A stretch of DNA of 64,000 nt from Oscillospiraceae bacterium. Lineage in GTDB: Bacteria > Bacillota > Clostridia > Oscillospirales > Oscillospiraceae. The notes under the pieces were generated by a model. It did no database searches and was not told where the DNA came from. It saw only the letters and a program-made list of their open reading frames with translations. This document shows positions 35,464 to 45,253 of the stretch, in pieces. The stretch's first letter is position 1; every line of letters begins with the position of its first letter. The position numbers were made by a program, and so were the translations under genes. The stretch covers positions 42,947 through 106,946 of the forward strand of contig SVMM01000014.1 in assembly GCA_015067435.1 (NCBI GenBank), read 5' to 3'.

Positions 35464-36186
35464 TTACTGCGCCGGCTCCGCCGCGGGCGCGGCGGGCACC
35501 TTGTCCTCGTCCTCGTCGTCCAGCAGGCGCAGGCCAGCCGTATCGGTCACGGGCAGGGAGAACGCGATCGCCTTCGCGGGCGTCTCCATCCCCGCCTGCA
35601 TCATGATCTTCTGCATGATCCGGTCGCGCTGCGACGTCTTGGTGACGATGAAGATCATATCTTTTTCGGAGGCGAGCGAGATGCCGAGGAACTTCTCCGC
35701 GCGCTCCATACCCGTGCCGCGCGCGTGGACGACGGTGCCGCCGTAGGCGCCCGCCTCGCGCGCCGCGTCCATGATGAGCTCGTTGTAGCCCTGATTGCCG
35801 ATGATGACGATCAGCTCGCGCTCCGTTCCCTTCAATTCGCTCTCCTCCCCTCTGGTAAATGATTGCCCGTCGGTCAGAAACGCCAGCTCGCGCCGCCCGC
35901 CGATGCTGCTCACAGGCACCAGAAAGGCGATGCCGACGCCCGGCACGTCGATTTTCAGGCTCTGGCGCAGCCCCCGCTTCGCCTCGCGCCACGTCTCCAT
36001 GGTGACGAGCGCGAAGCACACCGCCTTTTCTGACTGGTTGAGGAACATCGCCGCGCCCGCGCCGGAGACCGTGCCGTACCCCAGCGTGATGAGATTTACC
36101 TGGATACCCCTGTCCTGATACAACGATACAAACCTGGGCAGCAGCCGCCGATCCGCGATCGTCGTCAGCAAATACAATTCAGACAT
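35464..36186 (-). CDS. Tandem PII-like regulatory protein
   Basis: This 240-residue cytoplasmic protein is built from two PII-type ferredoxin-like units: about 1-105 (LYLLTTIADRRLLPRFVSLY) and about 120-225 (LIVIIGNQGYNELIMDAARE, GGTVVHARGTGM). The GxGTVSGAG and ARGTGM segments lie where PII proteins bind nucleotides. It starts 8 nt after the stop of the DUF1538 membrane protein gene, so it likely forms its cytoplasmic regulatory partner. The ligand is unknown. Confidence 0.8.
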   Translation of the reverse strand: MSELYLLTTIADRRLLPRFVSLYQDRGIQVNLITLGYGTVSGAGAAMFLNQSEKAVCFALVTMETWREAKRGLRQSLKIDVPGVGIAFLVPVSSIGGRRELAFLTDGQSFTRGEESELKGTERELIVIIGNQGYNELIMDAAREAGAYGGTVVHARGTGMERAEKFLGISLASEKDMIFIVTKTSQRDRIMQKIMMQAGMETPAKAIAFSLPVTDTAGLRLLDDEDEDKVPAAPAAEPAQ

Positions 36187-36194
36187 AGGCGCCC

Positions 36195-37727
36195 TCACAA
36201 TGCGATGATCTCATAGTCGTCCAGCCAGTCGATCTTCTCGTCGATGGTTTGCAGCTGCGCCTGCTCCTCGGCGCGCTCCTCGTGCAGGCGGTAGCTCACG
36301 CCCAGCAGCTGAATGGCGATCAGCGGCGTCATGGCGACCATGGCGACCACGCCGAAGGCGTCCGTCACCACGTTCCCGCCCACGGCGAAGGTCGCGCCCG
36401 TCGCCAGCGGCAGCAGGAACGTCGCCGTCATCGGCCCGGAGGCGACGCCGCCGGAGTCGAAGGCGATTGCGGTGAAGATGTCCGGCACCGCAAAGGTCAG
36501 CATGAGTGCGATCAGATAGCCCGGCACGATAAAAAACAGAATGGACACCCCCGTCAGCACGCGCAGCAGCGCAAGCCCCACGGAGATCGAAACGCCGACG
36601 GAAAGGCTCCTTTGCAGCGCCTTCCCCGTCACCGCGCCGCTCGTCAGCTCCTCGACCTGCTTCATCAGGACGTAGACCGCGGGCTCCGCCTTGACGATGT
36701 AGTAGCCGATCAGCATCCCGACGGGGATGATGACCCAGCGGTAAGGCAGGCTCGCCAGCGTCTCGCCGAGGTAGGTGCCCGCGGGCATGAAGCCCACGTT
36801 CACGCCCGTGAGGAACACCACCAGCCCGACATAGGTGTACAGCAGGCCCACGCCGATACGCAGCAGCGTCTTTTTGCCGAGGTGCAGCCCCGCGACCTGG
36901 AAGATGCCGAAGAACACCATGATCGGCAGCAGGGCGCGCGCGATCTCGCCGAAATAGGTCGGCAGCGCGCTGGTGAAGAGCGTGCGCAGCTCGACGGAGT
37001 CCGAGAAGTTCGGGACGGTGACGGCGGTATACCCCGCGCCGTCCACGCGGTAGATCAGGCTCAGCACCAGCACCGCCAGCACCGGGCCCACGGAGCACAG
37101 GGCGATCAGGCCGAAGCTGTCGTCCTGCGCGTTGGAGTCGCTGCGGATGGCGGAGATGCCCACGCCGAAGGCGAGAATGAACGGCACCGTCATCGGTCCC
37201 GTGGTCACGCCGCCCGCGTCGAACGCCACGGCGAGAAAGTCAGCCGGCGCGATGAACGAGAGCACGATCACCGCCGCGTAGAAGCCCAGCAGCAGCGTGC
37301 GGAGCTTGACGCCCAGCAGCATGCGCAGCAGCGCCAGCATCAGGAACAGTCCCACGCCGCCCGCGACCGAGAAGATCAGCACGCTGTTCGGAATGGACTG
37401 CACCTGCGAGGCCAGCACCTGCAGATCCGGCTCGGACACGGTGATGATCCCGCCGAGCAGAAAGCCCATCGATAAAATGAGCCACAGCTTGCGCGTGCGG
37501 GTGATGCGCCCGCCCATCTGCTTGCCCATCGGCTCCATCGCGAGCTCCGCGCCGAGCGTGAAGAACATCATGCCCGCGATCAGCAGCGCGCCGCCGAGCA
37601 AAAACGCCAGCAGCACGCTGCTCGTCACCGGCGCGATGGTCAGTGAGAGCACCAGCACAATGGCAATGATCGGCAGCACCGCCGAAAGTGATTCATCCAG
37701 TTTTTCCCGCAGCTGTGACCGATACAT
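36195..37727 (-). CDS. DUF1538 membrane protein (internal duplication)
   Basis: This 510-residue polytopic membrane protein consists of two DUF1538 halves. Each half carries the same motif in a membrane re-entry-like region: FDAGGVTTGPMTVPF (first half) and FDSGGVASGPMTATF (second half). About 12-14 membrane segments are predicted, and the last 35 residues are an acidic cytoplasmic tail. The inverted or tandem duplication with a Gly/Ser/Pro motif is typical of ion or small-solute transporters, but substrate and mechanism are not known. It is coupled to the PII-like gene downstream. Confidence 0.88.
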   Translation of the reverse strand: MYRSQLREKLDESLSAVLPIIAIVLVLSLTIAPVTSSVLLAFLLGGALLIAGMMFFTLGAELAMEPMGKQMGGRITRTRKLWLILSMGFLLGGIITVSEPDLQVLASQVQSIPNSVLIFSVAGGVGLFLMLALLRMLLGVKLRTLLLGFYAAVIVLSFIAPADFLAVAFDAGGVTTGPMTVPFILAFGVGISAIRSDSNAQDDSFGLIALCSVGPVLAVLVLSLIYRVDGAGYTAVTVPNFSDSVELRTLFTSALPTYFGEIARALLPIMVFFGIFQVAGLHLGKKTLLRIGVGLLYTYVGLVVFLTGVNVGFMPAGTYLGETLASLPYRWVIIPVGMLIGYYIVKAEPAVYVLMKQVEELTSGAVTGKALQRSLSVGVSISVGLALLRVLTGVSILFFIVPGYLIALMLTFAVPDIFTAIAFDSGGVASGPMTATFLLPLATGATFAVGGNVVTDAFGVVAMVAMTPLIAIQLLGVSYRLHEERAEEQAQLQTIDEKIDWLDDYEIIAL

Positions 37728-37764
37728 TCCGCCTCTGTCTGCTCCCTTGCCGTTTCATGGATGC

Positions 37765-37800
37765 GCTCGGGGGCATATCCCGTGGGATATGCCCCCGAGC
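37765..37800. other. Strong intergenic hairpin without T tract
   Basis: A perfect 17-bp stem (37765-37781 with 37784-37800) with a 2-nt loop lies between the first chemoreceptor gene and the DUF1538 gene. On the minus strand no T run follows, so it may be a processing or stabilising hairpin or a DNA cruciform. Confidence 0.6.
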
Positions 37801-37825
37801 CGCTGTTTTGATTCTCTGATGCGCT

Positions 37826-39865
37826 TCAGCGCGCGCCGAAGCCGTCCGTCTTGAGCTGGAAGCGCTCGACCAGCTCGTTGAGCAGCGCCGCCTGCGCGGA
37901 GAGCTCCTCGCTCGACGCCGCCGTCTGCTCGCTCGTCGCGCTGTTGTTCTGCACGACCTCGGCGATCTGGTTGATGCCCTCGCTGACCTGCGCAATGGAC
38001 ACCGCCTGACGCTCCGACGCCTCGGACATCTCGTTCACCTCGCCGGTGATCGCCTTGATGTCCGCCGCCGCCGAGAGCAGGCTCTCCGCCGTCTCGTCCG
38101 CGATGCCGCTGCCGCGCTGGGAGGCTTCGCCCGCCGCCTTGATGAGGTCCGCCGTGCTCTTCGCCGCCTCCTGCGACTTTGTGGCGAGGTTGCGCACCTC
38201 GTCCGCGACGACCGCGAAGCCCTTGCCCGCTTCGCCCGCGCGCGCCGCCTCAACCGCGGCGTTGAGCGCAAGGATATTGGTCTGGAACGCGATGTCCTCG
38301 ATGATCTTGATGACCTTGTCGATCTCCGTGGAGGTGTCCTTGATGTCGGTCATGGAGAGGATGAGATCCTGCATCCGCGTATTGCTCTGCGCGACCTTTT
38401 CCGCCGTGGCGTTGACCTCGGCGCTGATCTTGCGCGCGTCGTCGGCGTTCTTGTGCACCTGCTCGGAAAGCTCGGTGATGGTGGCGGAGAGCTCCTCCAC
38501 CGCCGCCGCCTGCTCCGCCGCGCCCTGCGAAAGGGTCTGCGCGCCGTTGGACAGGTGCCCCGCGCCCGCGGAGACCTGCTGGGACGAGCTGTCGATCTTC
38601 GAGATCGTGTCATTGAGCGACTCGGAGATGTTTTCCAGCGCGGTCTTGATCTTGGCGAACTCGCCGGCGTAGTCAAGCGTCAGCCGGAAGGCGAGGTTGC
38701 CGCGTCCGATCTCGCCGAGCACCTTGGCGATCTCGTCGATGTAGTCCACATAGGAGTGCAGCTGATTCGCGGTCAGGCCGAAGTTGTCCGCCAGCGTGCC
38801 GAACTCGTCGTTGGAGTGGTAGTCCACCTCGGTGTTCAGGTCGCCGTCCGCGATGCGCTGCGCCGCCGCGTCCAGCTTGCGCACCGGACGGATGATGATG
38901 GTCTTGACCAGCAGGAAGATCAGCGCGATGACGAGGACGATCGCCACGAGCGCGATCCACACCAGCGTCATGGACAGGGCGTTCAGCCCGCTCATGATCT
39001 CGGTCTCCGGCACGAAGCAGACCGTCGCCCAGTTGCTGTCGGACACCCACTTGAGGTAGAAGAACATCGTCTTTCCGTTGACCTTGCCCTCATGCAGCCC
39101 CTCGCTGCGGGCGCTGACCCATTGGGACGCCTGCCCGTAGACGGTGTCCGTGCCCAGCTCGCTGAGCGTCTTGCCGGTCTTGTCGGAGTCGGCGGCGCCG
39201 ATAACGATGCCCGTGCCGGAATCCACCAGATACGCGCCGCCCGTCTGCTGCAGCTTCACCGCGCCGACGATCTCGGACGTGGAGTTCAATCGCACGTCGC
39301 CCGCCGCCACACCGCGCAGGGAACCGTCCTTCGCGCGCAGCGCGCGCGCAGCGGTGACGACCATCATGCCGGTGTCGGCGTCGAGGTAGGGCTCGCCGAA
39401 GGCGAAGACGCTGTTGCTCACGCCCTCCTTGTACCAGTCGCGCGACGTGGGGTCGTAATCCTCGTCCGGCTCCCAGCTCGGGTCGATCATGTCCTTTTCG
39501 GGCGTGCCGACGTACATGCCCGTGGGCACCGCGCTGCTCGCCACGGTCATCGCGCCCTGATACGCCTTCTGCTCGTCGCGCGTCCATTGGTCGTTGTATT
39601 CGATGGTCTTGCACTCGACCTCCAGACCGGCGATGATGTCGTTGCGCCACGCCTCGATCTCGCTGACCACGCTCAGGGCGTTCGACGCCAGGATCTCATT
39701 GCTCTGATCGTGAATGATCGTCGACGTCTTCGACTGCACGACGATCAGGATCGTGACGATCGCCACGATGATGACCGGGATCAGAACCGCCATCAGCTTG
39801 AGCTGTACACTGACCCTGCCCTTTCTGCTCCCTGTGTCTCCGAAGCCTTTCCGCATCGCGCCCAT
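37826..39865 (-). CDS. Methyl-accepting chemotaxis protein, dCache type (copy 1)
   Basis: This 679-residue receptor has a first membrane helix (about 22-45), an extracellular dCache_1 domain (about 50-300), a second helix (about 305-330), a HAMP region and a cytoplasmic signalling domain. The hairpin tip reads [20 protein letters not shown], the CheA/CheW contact. The sensor domain has [12 protein letters not shown] and [12 protein letters not shown], the Arg/Trp/Tyr/Asp pattern of dCache domains that bind amino acids or amines, so such a ligand is inferred. The paralogue lies directly upstream on the same strand, and the last 350 residues are almost identical. It has its own promoter. Confidence 0.95.
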   Translation of the reverse strand: MGAMRKGFGDTGSRKGRVSVQLKLMAVLIPVIIVAIVTILIVVQSKTSTIIHDQSNEILASNALSVVSEIEAWRNDIIAGLEVECKTIEYNDQWTRDEQKAYQGAMTVASSAVPTGMYVGTPEKDMIDPSWEPDEDYDPTSRDWYKEGVSNSVFAFGEPYLDADTGMMVVTAARALRAKDGSLRGVAAGDVRLNSTSEIVGAVKLQQTGGAYLVDSGTGIVIGAADSDKTGKTLSELGTDTVYGQASQWVSARSEGLHEGKVNGKTMFFYLKWVSDSNWATVCFVPETEIMSGLNALSMTLVWIALVAIVLVIALIFLLVKTIIIRPVRKLDAAAQRIADGDLNTEVDYHSNDEFGTLADNFGLTANQLHSYVDYIDEIAKVLGEIGRGNLAFRLTLDYAGEFAKIKTALENISESLNDTISKIDSSSQQVSAGAGHLSNGAQTLSQGAAEQAAAVEELSATITELSEQVHKNADDARKISAEVNATAEKVAQSNTRMQDLILSMTDIKDTSTEIDKVIKIIEDIAFQTNILALNAAVEAARAGEAGKGFAVVADEVRNLATKSQEAAKSTADLIKAAGEASQRGSGIADETAESLLSAAADIKAITGEVNEMSEASERQAVSIAQVSEGINQIAEVVQNNSATSEQTAASSEELSAQAALLNELVERFQLKTDGFGAR

Positions 39866-39943
39866 AGGTATTCCCCCTTTATTTTCCGCTCGCGCGGGCG
39901 GCCCCGCGCGGCATTTCCCGCGCGCAAGCCTATAGTTATGTTA

Positions 39944-39972
39944 ATTATACAGAATTCCCCTGCAAAACGCAA
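39944..39972 (-). promoter_or_regulatory. Sigma-A promoter of chemoreceptor copy 1
   Basis: On the minus strand TTGCGT (39967-39972), a 17-nt spacer and TATAAT (39944-39949), followed by TAACATAACTA. Nearly the same sequence precedes copy 2. Confidence 0.75.
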
Positions 39973-40035
39973 GAATCAATCGCTGTTTTTTTCGCCCTTG
40001 CGCGGCTTTCGCGCAGGCACTCCGCGTACACGCAA

Positions 40036-40071
40036 AAACACGCCGCCCCCTCTTCGGGAGCGGCGCGTCTT
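40036..40071 (-). terminator. Terminator of chemoreceptor copy 2
   Basis: On the minus strand a GC-rich stem (about 40056-40068 with 40040-40050) is followed by TGTTTTTGCG. Confidence 0.75.
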
Positions 40072-40096
40072 CGATCGAATGCCGCCGCTTTCCGGC

Positions 40097-42112
40097 TTAC
40101 TGCTTTTTGAGCTGGAAGCGCTCGACCAGCTCGTTGAGCAGCGCCGCCTGTGTGGAGAGCTGCTGGCTGGACGCCGCCGTCTGCTCGCTCGTCGCGCTGT
40201 TGGTCTGCACGACGTCCGCGATCTGCGTGATGCCCTCGCTGACCTGCGCGATGGACACCGCCTGCCGCTCCGAAGCCTCGGAGATCTCGTTCACCGCGCC
40301 GGTAACCGCCCTGATGTCCTCCACCGTCGCCAGCAGGCTCTCCGCCGTCTCGTCCGCGATGCTGCTGCCTCGCTGGGAGGCTTCGCCCGCCGCCTTGATA
40401 AGATCCGCCGTGCTCTTCGCCGCCTCCTGCGACTTCGTGGCGAGGTTGCGCACCTCGTCCGCCACGACCGCGAAGCCCTTGCCGGCCTCGCCCGCGCGCG
40501 CCGCCTCGACCGCGGCGTTGAGCGCGAGGATGTTCGTCTGGAATGCGATGTCCTCGATGATCTTGATGACCTTGTCGATCTCCGTGGAGGTGTTCTTGAT
40601 GTCGGTCATGGAGAGGATAAGATCCTGCATCCGCGTGTTGCTCTGCGCGACCTTTTCCGCCGTGGCGTTGACCTCGGCGCTGACCTTCTTGGCGTCGCCG
40701 GCGTTCTTCTGCACCTGCTCGGAAAGCTCGGAGATGGTGGCGGAGAGCTCCTCCACCGCCGCCGCCTGCTCCGCCGCGCCCTGCGAGAGCGACTGGGAGC
40801 CGTTGGACAGATTCCCCGCGCCCGCGGAGACCTGCTGGGACGAGTGGTCGATCTTCGCGATCGTATCGTTGAGCGAGTCGGAGATGTTTTCCAGCGCGGT
40901 CTTGATCTTGGCGAACTCGCCGGCGTAATCCAGCGTCAGCCGGAAGGCGAGGTTGCCGCGCGCGATCTCGTTGAGCACGTTCGCAATCTCATTGATGTAG
41001 TCGGAGTAGAAGTGAAGCCGCTCGGCGGTCCGTCCGAAGTTGTCCGCCAGCGTGCCGAACTCGTCGTTGGAGTGGAAGTCCACCCGCGTGTTCAGATCGC
41101 CGTCCGCGATGCTCTGCGCCGCGGCGTCCAGCTTGCGCACCGGACGGATGATGATGGTCTTGACCAGCAGGAAGATCAGCGTGCTGAGGATGATGATCGA
41201 CGCGATGGCGACCCACAGCAGCGTCGAGCTGATGGATTTCACGGAGGCCATGATCTCCGCCTCCGGGACGAAGCACACGGCGACCCAGCTGGTGTCCGGC
41301 ACCAGCTCCAGATGGAAGTAGTAGTTCTCGCCGTTCGCCTTGGCGGTCTGCACGCCGGAGACCCAGCCGTTGATCCAGTCGATCGCGGGCGCGTAGATGG
41401 AGGTCTTCGACTGATCCGAGAGCGTCTTGCCGACGACGGCGCTGTCCGACGCGCCGAGGATGATGCCCGTGGCGGCGTCGACCAGATACGCGCCGCCGGT
41501 CTGCTTGATCTTGACGTTCCCGACGATGTTCGCAAGCTGGGTCAGCTGCACGTCGCCCGCGCAGACGCCGCGCACCGCGCCGGACGGCGTCTTGAGCACG
41601 GCGGACGCCGTGACGACGATGTTGCCGCTGTCCATGTCCAGATACGCGGAGCCGAATTTGAACTCCGCATTGTTCAGGCCCTCCTGATACCATCCTCTCG
41701 ACGTTGGGTCATAGCTGGGGTCGGAGAAGGTGGCGTGGACCATCTGCTTCTGGATGGTACCGAAGTACATGCCGGAGGGGTACGAGCTGGTCGGGTCCAC
41801 GGACTTCTGGATGTAGGCAAGCTCCTGATCCGGCGTCATGCCCAGCGTTTCCAGCACGTTGCGCTGGGTGTCCAGACGGCCGATGGTATCCTTCATCCAG
41901 CCCTCGATCTCGTTGACCACGCTCTGCGCGTTCGCCTCCAGCAGCGCGCTGTTCTCGCTCTTGATGATGGCGCTGGTGCGCGACATCAGCGTCAGCATGA
42001 TCCCGAGGCCGACCAGCCCAACCGCGAGCAGCACCACGCCCAGCATCTTCACCTGAATGCTGATCCTTCTCTTTCCGTTTCCCGCCTTCGCGGCATTTCC
42101 CATTCCGTTCAT
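40097..42112 (-). CDS. Methyl-accepting chemotaxis protein, dCache type (copy 2)
   Basis: This 671-residue paralogue of the receptor downstream has the same layout: membrane helix (about 20-42), dCache_1 domain with [12 protein letters not shown] and [12 protein letters not shown], second helix, HAMP and a signalling domain with the same tip. It diverges from copy 1 mainly in the extracellular domain, so the two probably sense different but related ligands. ATG 42112 is preferred because AGGAGGAGA lies 5 nt upstream. An upstream GTG at 42139 has no ribosome site. It has its own promoter and terminator. Confidence 0.95.
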   Translation of the reverse strand: MNGMGNAAKAGNGKRRISIQVKMLGVVLLAVGLVGLGIMLTLMSRTSAIIKSENSALLEANAQSVVNEIEGWMKDTIGRLDTQRNVLETLGMTPDQELAYIQKSVDPTSSYPSGMYFGTIQKQMVHATFSDPSYDPTSRGWYQEGLNNAEFKFGSAYLDMDSGNIVVTASAVLKTPSGAVRGVCAGDVQLTQLANIVGNVKIKQTGGAYLVDAATGIILGASDSAVVGKTLSDQSKTSIYAPAIDWINGWVSGVQTAKANGENYYFHLELVPDTSWVAVCFVPEAEIMASVKSISSTLLWVAIASIIILSTLIFLLVKTIIIRPVRKLDAAAQSIADGDLNTRVDFHSNDEFGTLADNFGRTAERLHFYSDYINEIANVLNEIARGNLAFRLTLDYAGEFAKIKTALENISDSLNDTIAKIDHSSQQVSAGAGNLSNGSQSLSQGAAEQAAAVEELSATISELSEQVQKNAGDAKKVSAEVNATAEKVAQSNTRMQDLILSMTDIKNTSTEIDKVIKIIEDIAFQTNILALNAAVEAARAGEAGKGFAVVADEVRNLATKSQEAAKSTADLIKAAGEASQRGSSIADETAESLLATVEDIRAVTGAVNEISEASERQAVSIAQVSEGITQIADVVQTNSATSEQTAASSQQLSTQAALLNELVERFQLKKQ

Positions 42113-42189
42113 CGGCTCTCCTCCTGCCTTTGTATTCACAATTGTCCGCCGCCGCGAAACGGCTCCGCGGCGCGCTAGGTATTTAGTTA

Positions 42190-42218
42190 ATTATAATACA
42201 GTTTGGCCAATTGCGCAA
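42190..42218 (-). promoter_or_regulatory. Sigma-A promoter of chemoreceptor copy 2
   Basis: On the minus strand TTGCGC (42213-42218), a 17-nt spacer and TATAAT (42190-42195), then TAACTAAATACCTA. Confidence 0.75.
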
Positions 42219-42249
42219 GCTTTTTCGCCGCAGGATTTGTGCTTTTTTG

Positions 42250-42945
42250 TCAGCTTTCTGATCCATCCGCATCCTCCGGAGCGCGCACCGTCACCGTCGT
42301 TGCCTCCAGCGCGGCGGCGTCGAGCGCGCCGACGGCGAACAGTCCCGCGAGCAACGAAGCCGGCAAACTGCCGGCGTAGGACGCCTCCAGCGCGGGCGCG
42401 TACAGAGGCAGCGTCTCTCCCGCCGCGGCAAGTCCGTCGTCGAAGCAGACCGTCAGCGCCGCGCCGGACGGCTCGCCGGGACGAAAGAGCCGCGGCGCGA
42501 CGCCCAGAGAGCGGCGCAGCTCCCGCGCAAGCGCCTCTCCGCCTCGCGGCACGCACAGCGCCATGTAGCGTACCTCTCCCGCCAGCGCGCCGATCAGGGC
42601 GCGCAGCTGCGGCGACGCCTCGCGCGCGGCAAAGGCGACCGTCGCACGCTCCGGCGCGACGCCGCGCTGCGCCATGTAAGCGCGCGTGAGCGTGACGGCG
42701 GTGGCGCGGTAGAGCGGCGTGAGCGGCGCGGGCGCGACGCCGCGGCGGGCGAACGCCGCGCGGTACGCGTAGTCCGGCGGGAACACGGCGACGCGGGCGG
42801 GCGCGCGCCGGAGCGCGTCCGCCGCCATATGCGCGGCAAGCGCCGCGAGCGGCGACGTGCCCGGCGGCACGGTCACGGCGCACACGCGCGCATCGTCGGG
42901 CAGCTTCGGCAATTCCCCGCCCCGATAGACGACCAGTCCAAGCAT
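42250..42945 (-). CDS. Hypothetical protein behind a G10 tract
   Basis: This 231-residue, Ala/Arg-rich soluble protein has no recognised family. It begins MLGLVVYRGGELPKLPDD and alternates beta-alpha segments (VAVFPPDYAYRAAFA, VTLTRAYMAQRGV, VRYMALCVPRGGEALA), which may form a Rossmann-like fold. There is no signal peptide, membrane helix or clear catalytic motif. It sits just after the ftsE-ftsX-peptidase operon on the same strand. The start at 42945 has ten G residues in the position of the ribosome binding site, directly after the terminator hairpin of the preceding gene. Confidence 0.7.
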   Translation of the reverse strand: MLGLVVYRGGELPKLPDDARVCAVTVPPGTSPLAALAAHMAADALRRAPARVAVFPPDYAYRAAFARRGVAPAPLTPLYRATAVTLTRAYMAQRGVAPERATVAFAAREASPQLRALIGALAGEVRYMALCVPRGGEALARELRRSLGVAPRLFRPGEPSGAALTVCFDDGLAAAGETLPLYAPALEASYAGSLPASLLAGLFAVGALDAAALEATTVTVRAPEDADGSES

Positions 42946-42950
42946 GGCGT

Positions 42951-42960
42951 CCCCCCCCCC
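42951..42960 (-). repeat. Homopolymer G10 tract at the ribosome binding site
   Basis: Ten consecutive C on the plus strand (G on the coding strand) end 5 nt before the start codon at 42945. Slipped-strand changes here would alter Shine-Dalgarno spacing. Confidence 0.85.
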
Positions 42961-42962
42961 GC

Positions 42963-43002
42963 AAAAAAGGCTTCCTCCCAGTATATGGGAGAAAGCCCTT
43001 TT
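42963..43002 (-). terminator. Terminator after the M23 peptidase gene
   Basis: On the minus strand a 12-13 bp stem with one G-T pair (left arm around 42986-42998, right arm around 42968-42980) is followed by TTTTTTGC. It ends only two bases before the G10 tract. Confidence 0.8.
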
Positions 43003-43014
43003 GTAGTGGTGGTT

Positions 43015-44328
43015 TTACCAGCCCTTGATGTAATTTGTCAAATAGTTCAGCGGATTGACGATCTCGCCGTTCTCGGTGATCTCGAAGTGCAGATGCGGGC
43101 CGCTGGACACGCCCGTGGAGCCGGTGATGCCGACGACCTGCCCCTGCTGGACGTAGTCGCCCACGCTGACCGAGCGCTTGGAGAGGTGCTGATAGGTCGT
43201 GGTGTTGCCGCTGCCGTGGCTGACGACGACATAGTTGCCGCGGTACTTGTTGTAGTCGGAGATGATAACCGTACCCGCCTTGGCGGCGACCGCCTGCGTG
43301 TCGTAGCCCACGCGGCCGATGTCGATGCCGGCGTGGTTGGTCGACGCGCCGGCAATGCCGGTGTAGCGCGCGCCGAGGGGCGAGGTGACGTAGTGGCTGC
43401 TGCACGGCCAGATGTAGCCGCCCAGCGCAGCGCCGGTGTCCTGCTGCTGCGGCGTCTGCTGCTGCGGCGTCTCCTGCGGCTGCCCCTGCTGCTGTTCCCG
43501 CTGCGCCCGCTCCGCAGCCTCGCGCGCGGCACGTTCCGCCGCCTCGCGTGCCTGCTGCTCGGCAAGCTCGCGGGACAGGCGCACGATCTCCTGCTGCTCG
43601 CGTTCCGCGGCGGCCTCCTTTTCGGCGACGAGGCGCTTGTACTCCTCCTCGTCGGCGGCGAGGCTGCTGATGAGCTGCCGCGCCGCCTCCAGCTGGTCGT
43701 TCAGCTCGCGGTTGCGCGCGGAAAGCTCCTCGCGCACCGCCTCCTGCTCGGCGAGCTGCTCCTCCAGCGCCTGCTGCTCCTCGGCGAGCTGCGCCTCGGT
43801 CGCCTGCAAGTCCTCGATGACGCGCTGGTCGCTCTCCATGATCTCGTTGATAAAATCCATGGACGCGAGCAGGTCGGAAAAGCTGGTGGAGCGGAACAGC
43901 ACCGACCAGTAGGACACGGTGCCGCGCTCCTCCATCGCGCGCACGCGCGCGCAGAACAGCTCGTACTGCTCCTCGTGCCTCTGCTGCGTCTCGGCGAGCT
44001 CCTGACGGGTCTGCTCGATCAGCTGTTCATACTGGGTGATCTGCTCCTCCGTGTTGGCGATCTCCGAGCGGATGACCGCGATCTGCGTGTCCAGATTCTC
44101 CTTCTGCGCCAGCGCGTCGCTCTTGTCGCGCTGCAATGCCTTGAGCTGCGCCTGCAATTCCGCCTTCTGCGCCTCAAGGCCCTTCTTCTCCTGCTTTTTC
44201 GCGTCGATCTCCGCCTGTGTCACGGCGCGGGCATCCGGTACGACGGACAGCGGCGCGGCGCCGGACAGCAGCAGCGCGATCAGGCACGCCGCCGCAAGCA
44301 GCGCGCGCAGCACGCGTTTTTGTTTCAA
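43015..44328 (-). CDS. EnvC-like coiled-coil M23 peptidase
   Basis: This 437-residue secreted murein hydrolase or hydrolase activator has a signal peptide (about 1-35, ending DARA). Two long coiled coils follow (about 38-120 and 150-265; heptads of Leu/Gln/Glu) and a Gln/Pro linker. The C-terminal LytM/M23 domain (about 305-430) has zinc ligands in NHAGIDIG and HLHFEI. All expected M23 ligands appear present, so it may be an active endopeptidase rather than a degenerate activator. It follows ftsX by 25 bp. In related bacteria FtsEX opens and drives such a partner. Confidence 0.93.
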   Translation of the reverse strand: MKQKRVLRALLAAACLIALLLSGAAPLSVVPDARAVTQAEIDAKKQEKKGLEAQKAELQAQLKALQRDKSDALAQKENLDTQIAVIRSEIANTEEQITQYEQLIEQTRQELAETQQRHEEQYELFCARVRAMEERGTVSYWSVLFRSTSFSDLLASMDFINEIMESDQRVIEDLQATEAQLAEEQQALEEQLAEQEAVREELSARNRELNDQLEAARQLISSLAADEEEYKRLVAEKEAAAEREQQEIVRLSRELAEQQAREAAERAAREAAERAQREQQQGQPQETPQQQTPQQQDTGAALGGYIWPCSSHYVTSPLGARYTGIAGASTNHAGIDIGRVGYDTQAVAAKAGTVIISDYNKYRGNYVVVSHGSGNTTTYQHLSKRSVSVGDYVQQGQVVGITGSTGVSSGPHLHFEITENGEIVNPLNYLTNYIKGW

Positions 44329-44353
44329 AGTCCTCGCCTCCCCCGTCTCGTGC

Positions 44354-45244
44354 TCAAACCTGAAGGAATTTGCGGATCGCCGTCAGGCTGCCGCCGACGC
44401 CGATCAGGATGCCCGCCGCGGCGAAGCTCGCCGCCACCGGCTGCCAGATGGCGGAGAACGGCACGGTGCTCAGGAATTGCAGCGTATCCGCTGCGTTGAT
44501 GCCTTTGGCGACCGATTCGTACACCAGCCATTGCAGGCCGAAGGCGATGACGGCGCTGAGCGCGCCGAGCATGAAGCCCTCGTACACGAAGGGCCAGCGG
44601 ATGAACCAGTTCGTCGCGCCGACCATCTTCATAATGGCGATCTCGTCGCGCCGGTCAAAGGTGGTCAGGCGAATCGTGTTGGAGATAATGAACACCGACA
44701 CCACCAGCAAGATCGCCACCAGCGCCATGCTGACCGCTCCGGCGACGTTGCGCACCAGAATGAAGCCGCCGGCGATGTCCTCGTCCACGCGGACGTTGCC
44801 CGCGCCGATGCCCTCCACGCCCTCGACGGCGCGCGCCGTGTTCCGGACGAGGTTGAGATCGTCCACGTAGACGGCGTAGCGGTCGCGGAACATCTCCGGC
44901 AGGATGTTGCGCCGCATGTATTCGTCCAGATTGCGCTCCTCGAACGCCTCCATCGCCGCCTCGCGCGTGATGAACTCGACGTCCTTGACGTTGGGCAGGG
45001 CGCGGATCGCCTCGCCCACCGCCGCGGTCTGCGCGTCGTCGTAGCTGTCGTCCACAAACGCGAGGATCTCATACTCGCTTTCCAGCGTTTTGAGCAGCAT
45101 CTCCGCGTTGTACGCCACCAGCGTGAACGTGCCCATGATGAGCAGGCACGCCACCGTGATGCCGATGGCGGCGAAGGACATGAACCCGTGGCTGAAGAGG
45201 TTGTTGACGCCCTCGTGGAAAAAGTATCCGAAATCGTGTCTCAT
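44354..45244 (-). CDS. ftsX: Cell-division ABC transporter permease FtsX
   Basis: This 296-residue membrane protein has four helices in the FtsX pattern: one near the N-terminus (about 22-45), a large extracellular loop (about 48-170), and three helices in the second half (about 170-285). FFHEGVNNLFSHG at the start and MKMVGATNWFIRWPF in the cytoplasmic loop are typical. With FtsE it transmits ATP hydrolysis to an extracellular murein hydrolase, here most likely the M23 protein encoded next. The start lies 9 nt after the ftsE stop. Confidence 0.95.
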   Translation of the reverse strand: MRHDFGYFFHEGVNNLFSHGFMSFAAIGITVACLLIMGTFTLVAYNAEMLLKTLESEYEILAFVDDSYDDAQTAAVGEAIRALPNVKDVEFITREAAMEAFEERNLDEYMRRNILPEMFRDRYAVYVDDLNLVRNTARAVEGVEGIGAGNVRVDEDIAGGFILVRNVAGAVSMALVAILLVVSVFIISNTIRLTTFDRRDEIAIMKMVGATNWFIRWPFVYEGFMLGALSAVIAFGLQWLVYESVAKGINAADTLQFLSTVPFSAIWQPVAASFAAAGILIGVGGSLTAIRKFLQV

Positions 45245-45253
45245 CCGCTCACC

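Noticed and set aside
38453..42178. A 1241-codon open frame on the plus strand across both chemoreceptor genes
   Set aside because: It lies fully antisense to two clear receptor genes, is rich in Arg/Ala/His without any domain, and arises from high GC at third positions. No ribosome site or promoter fits.
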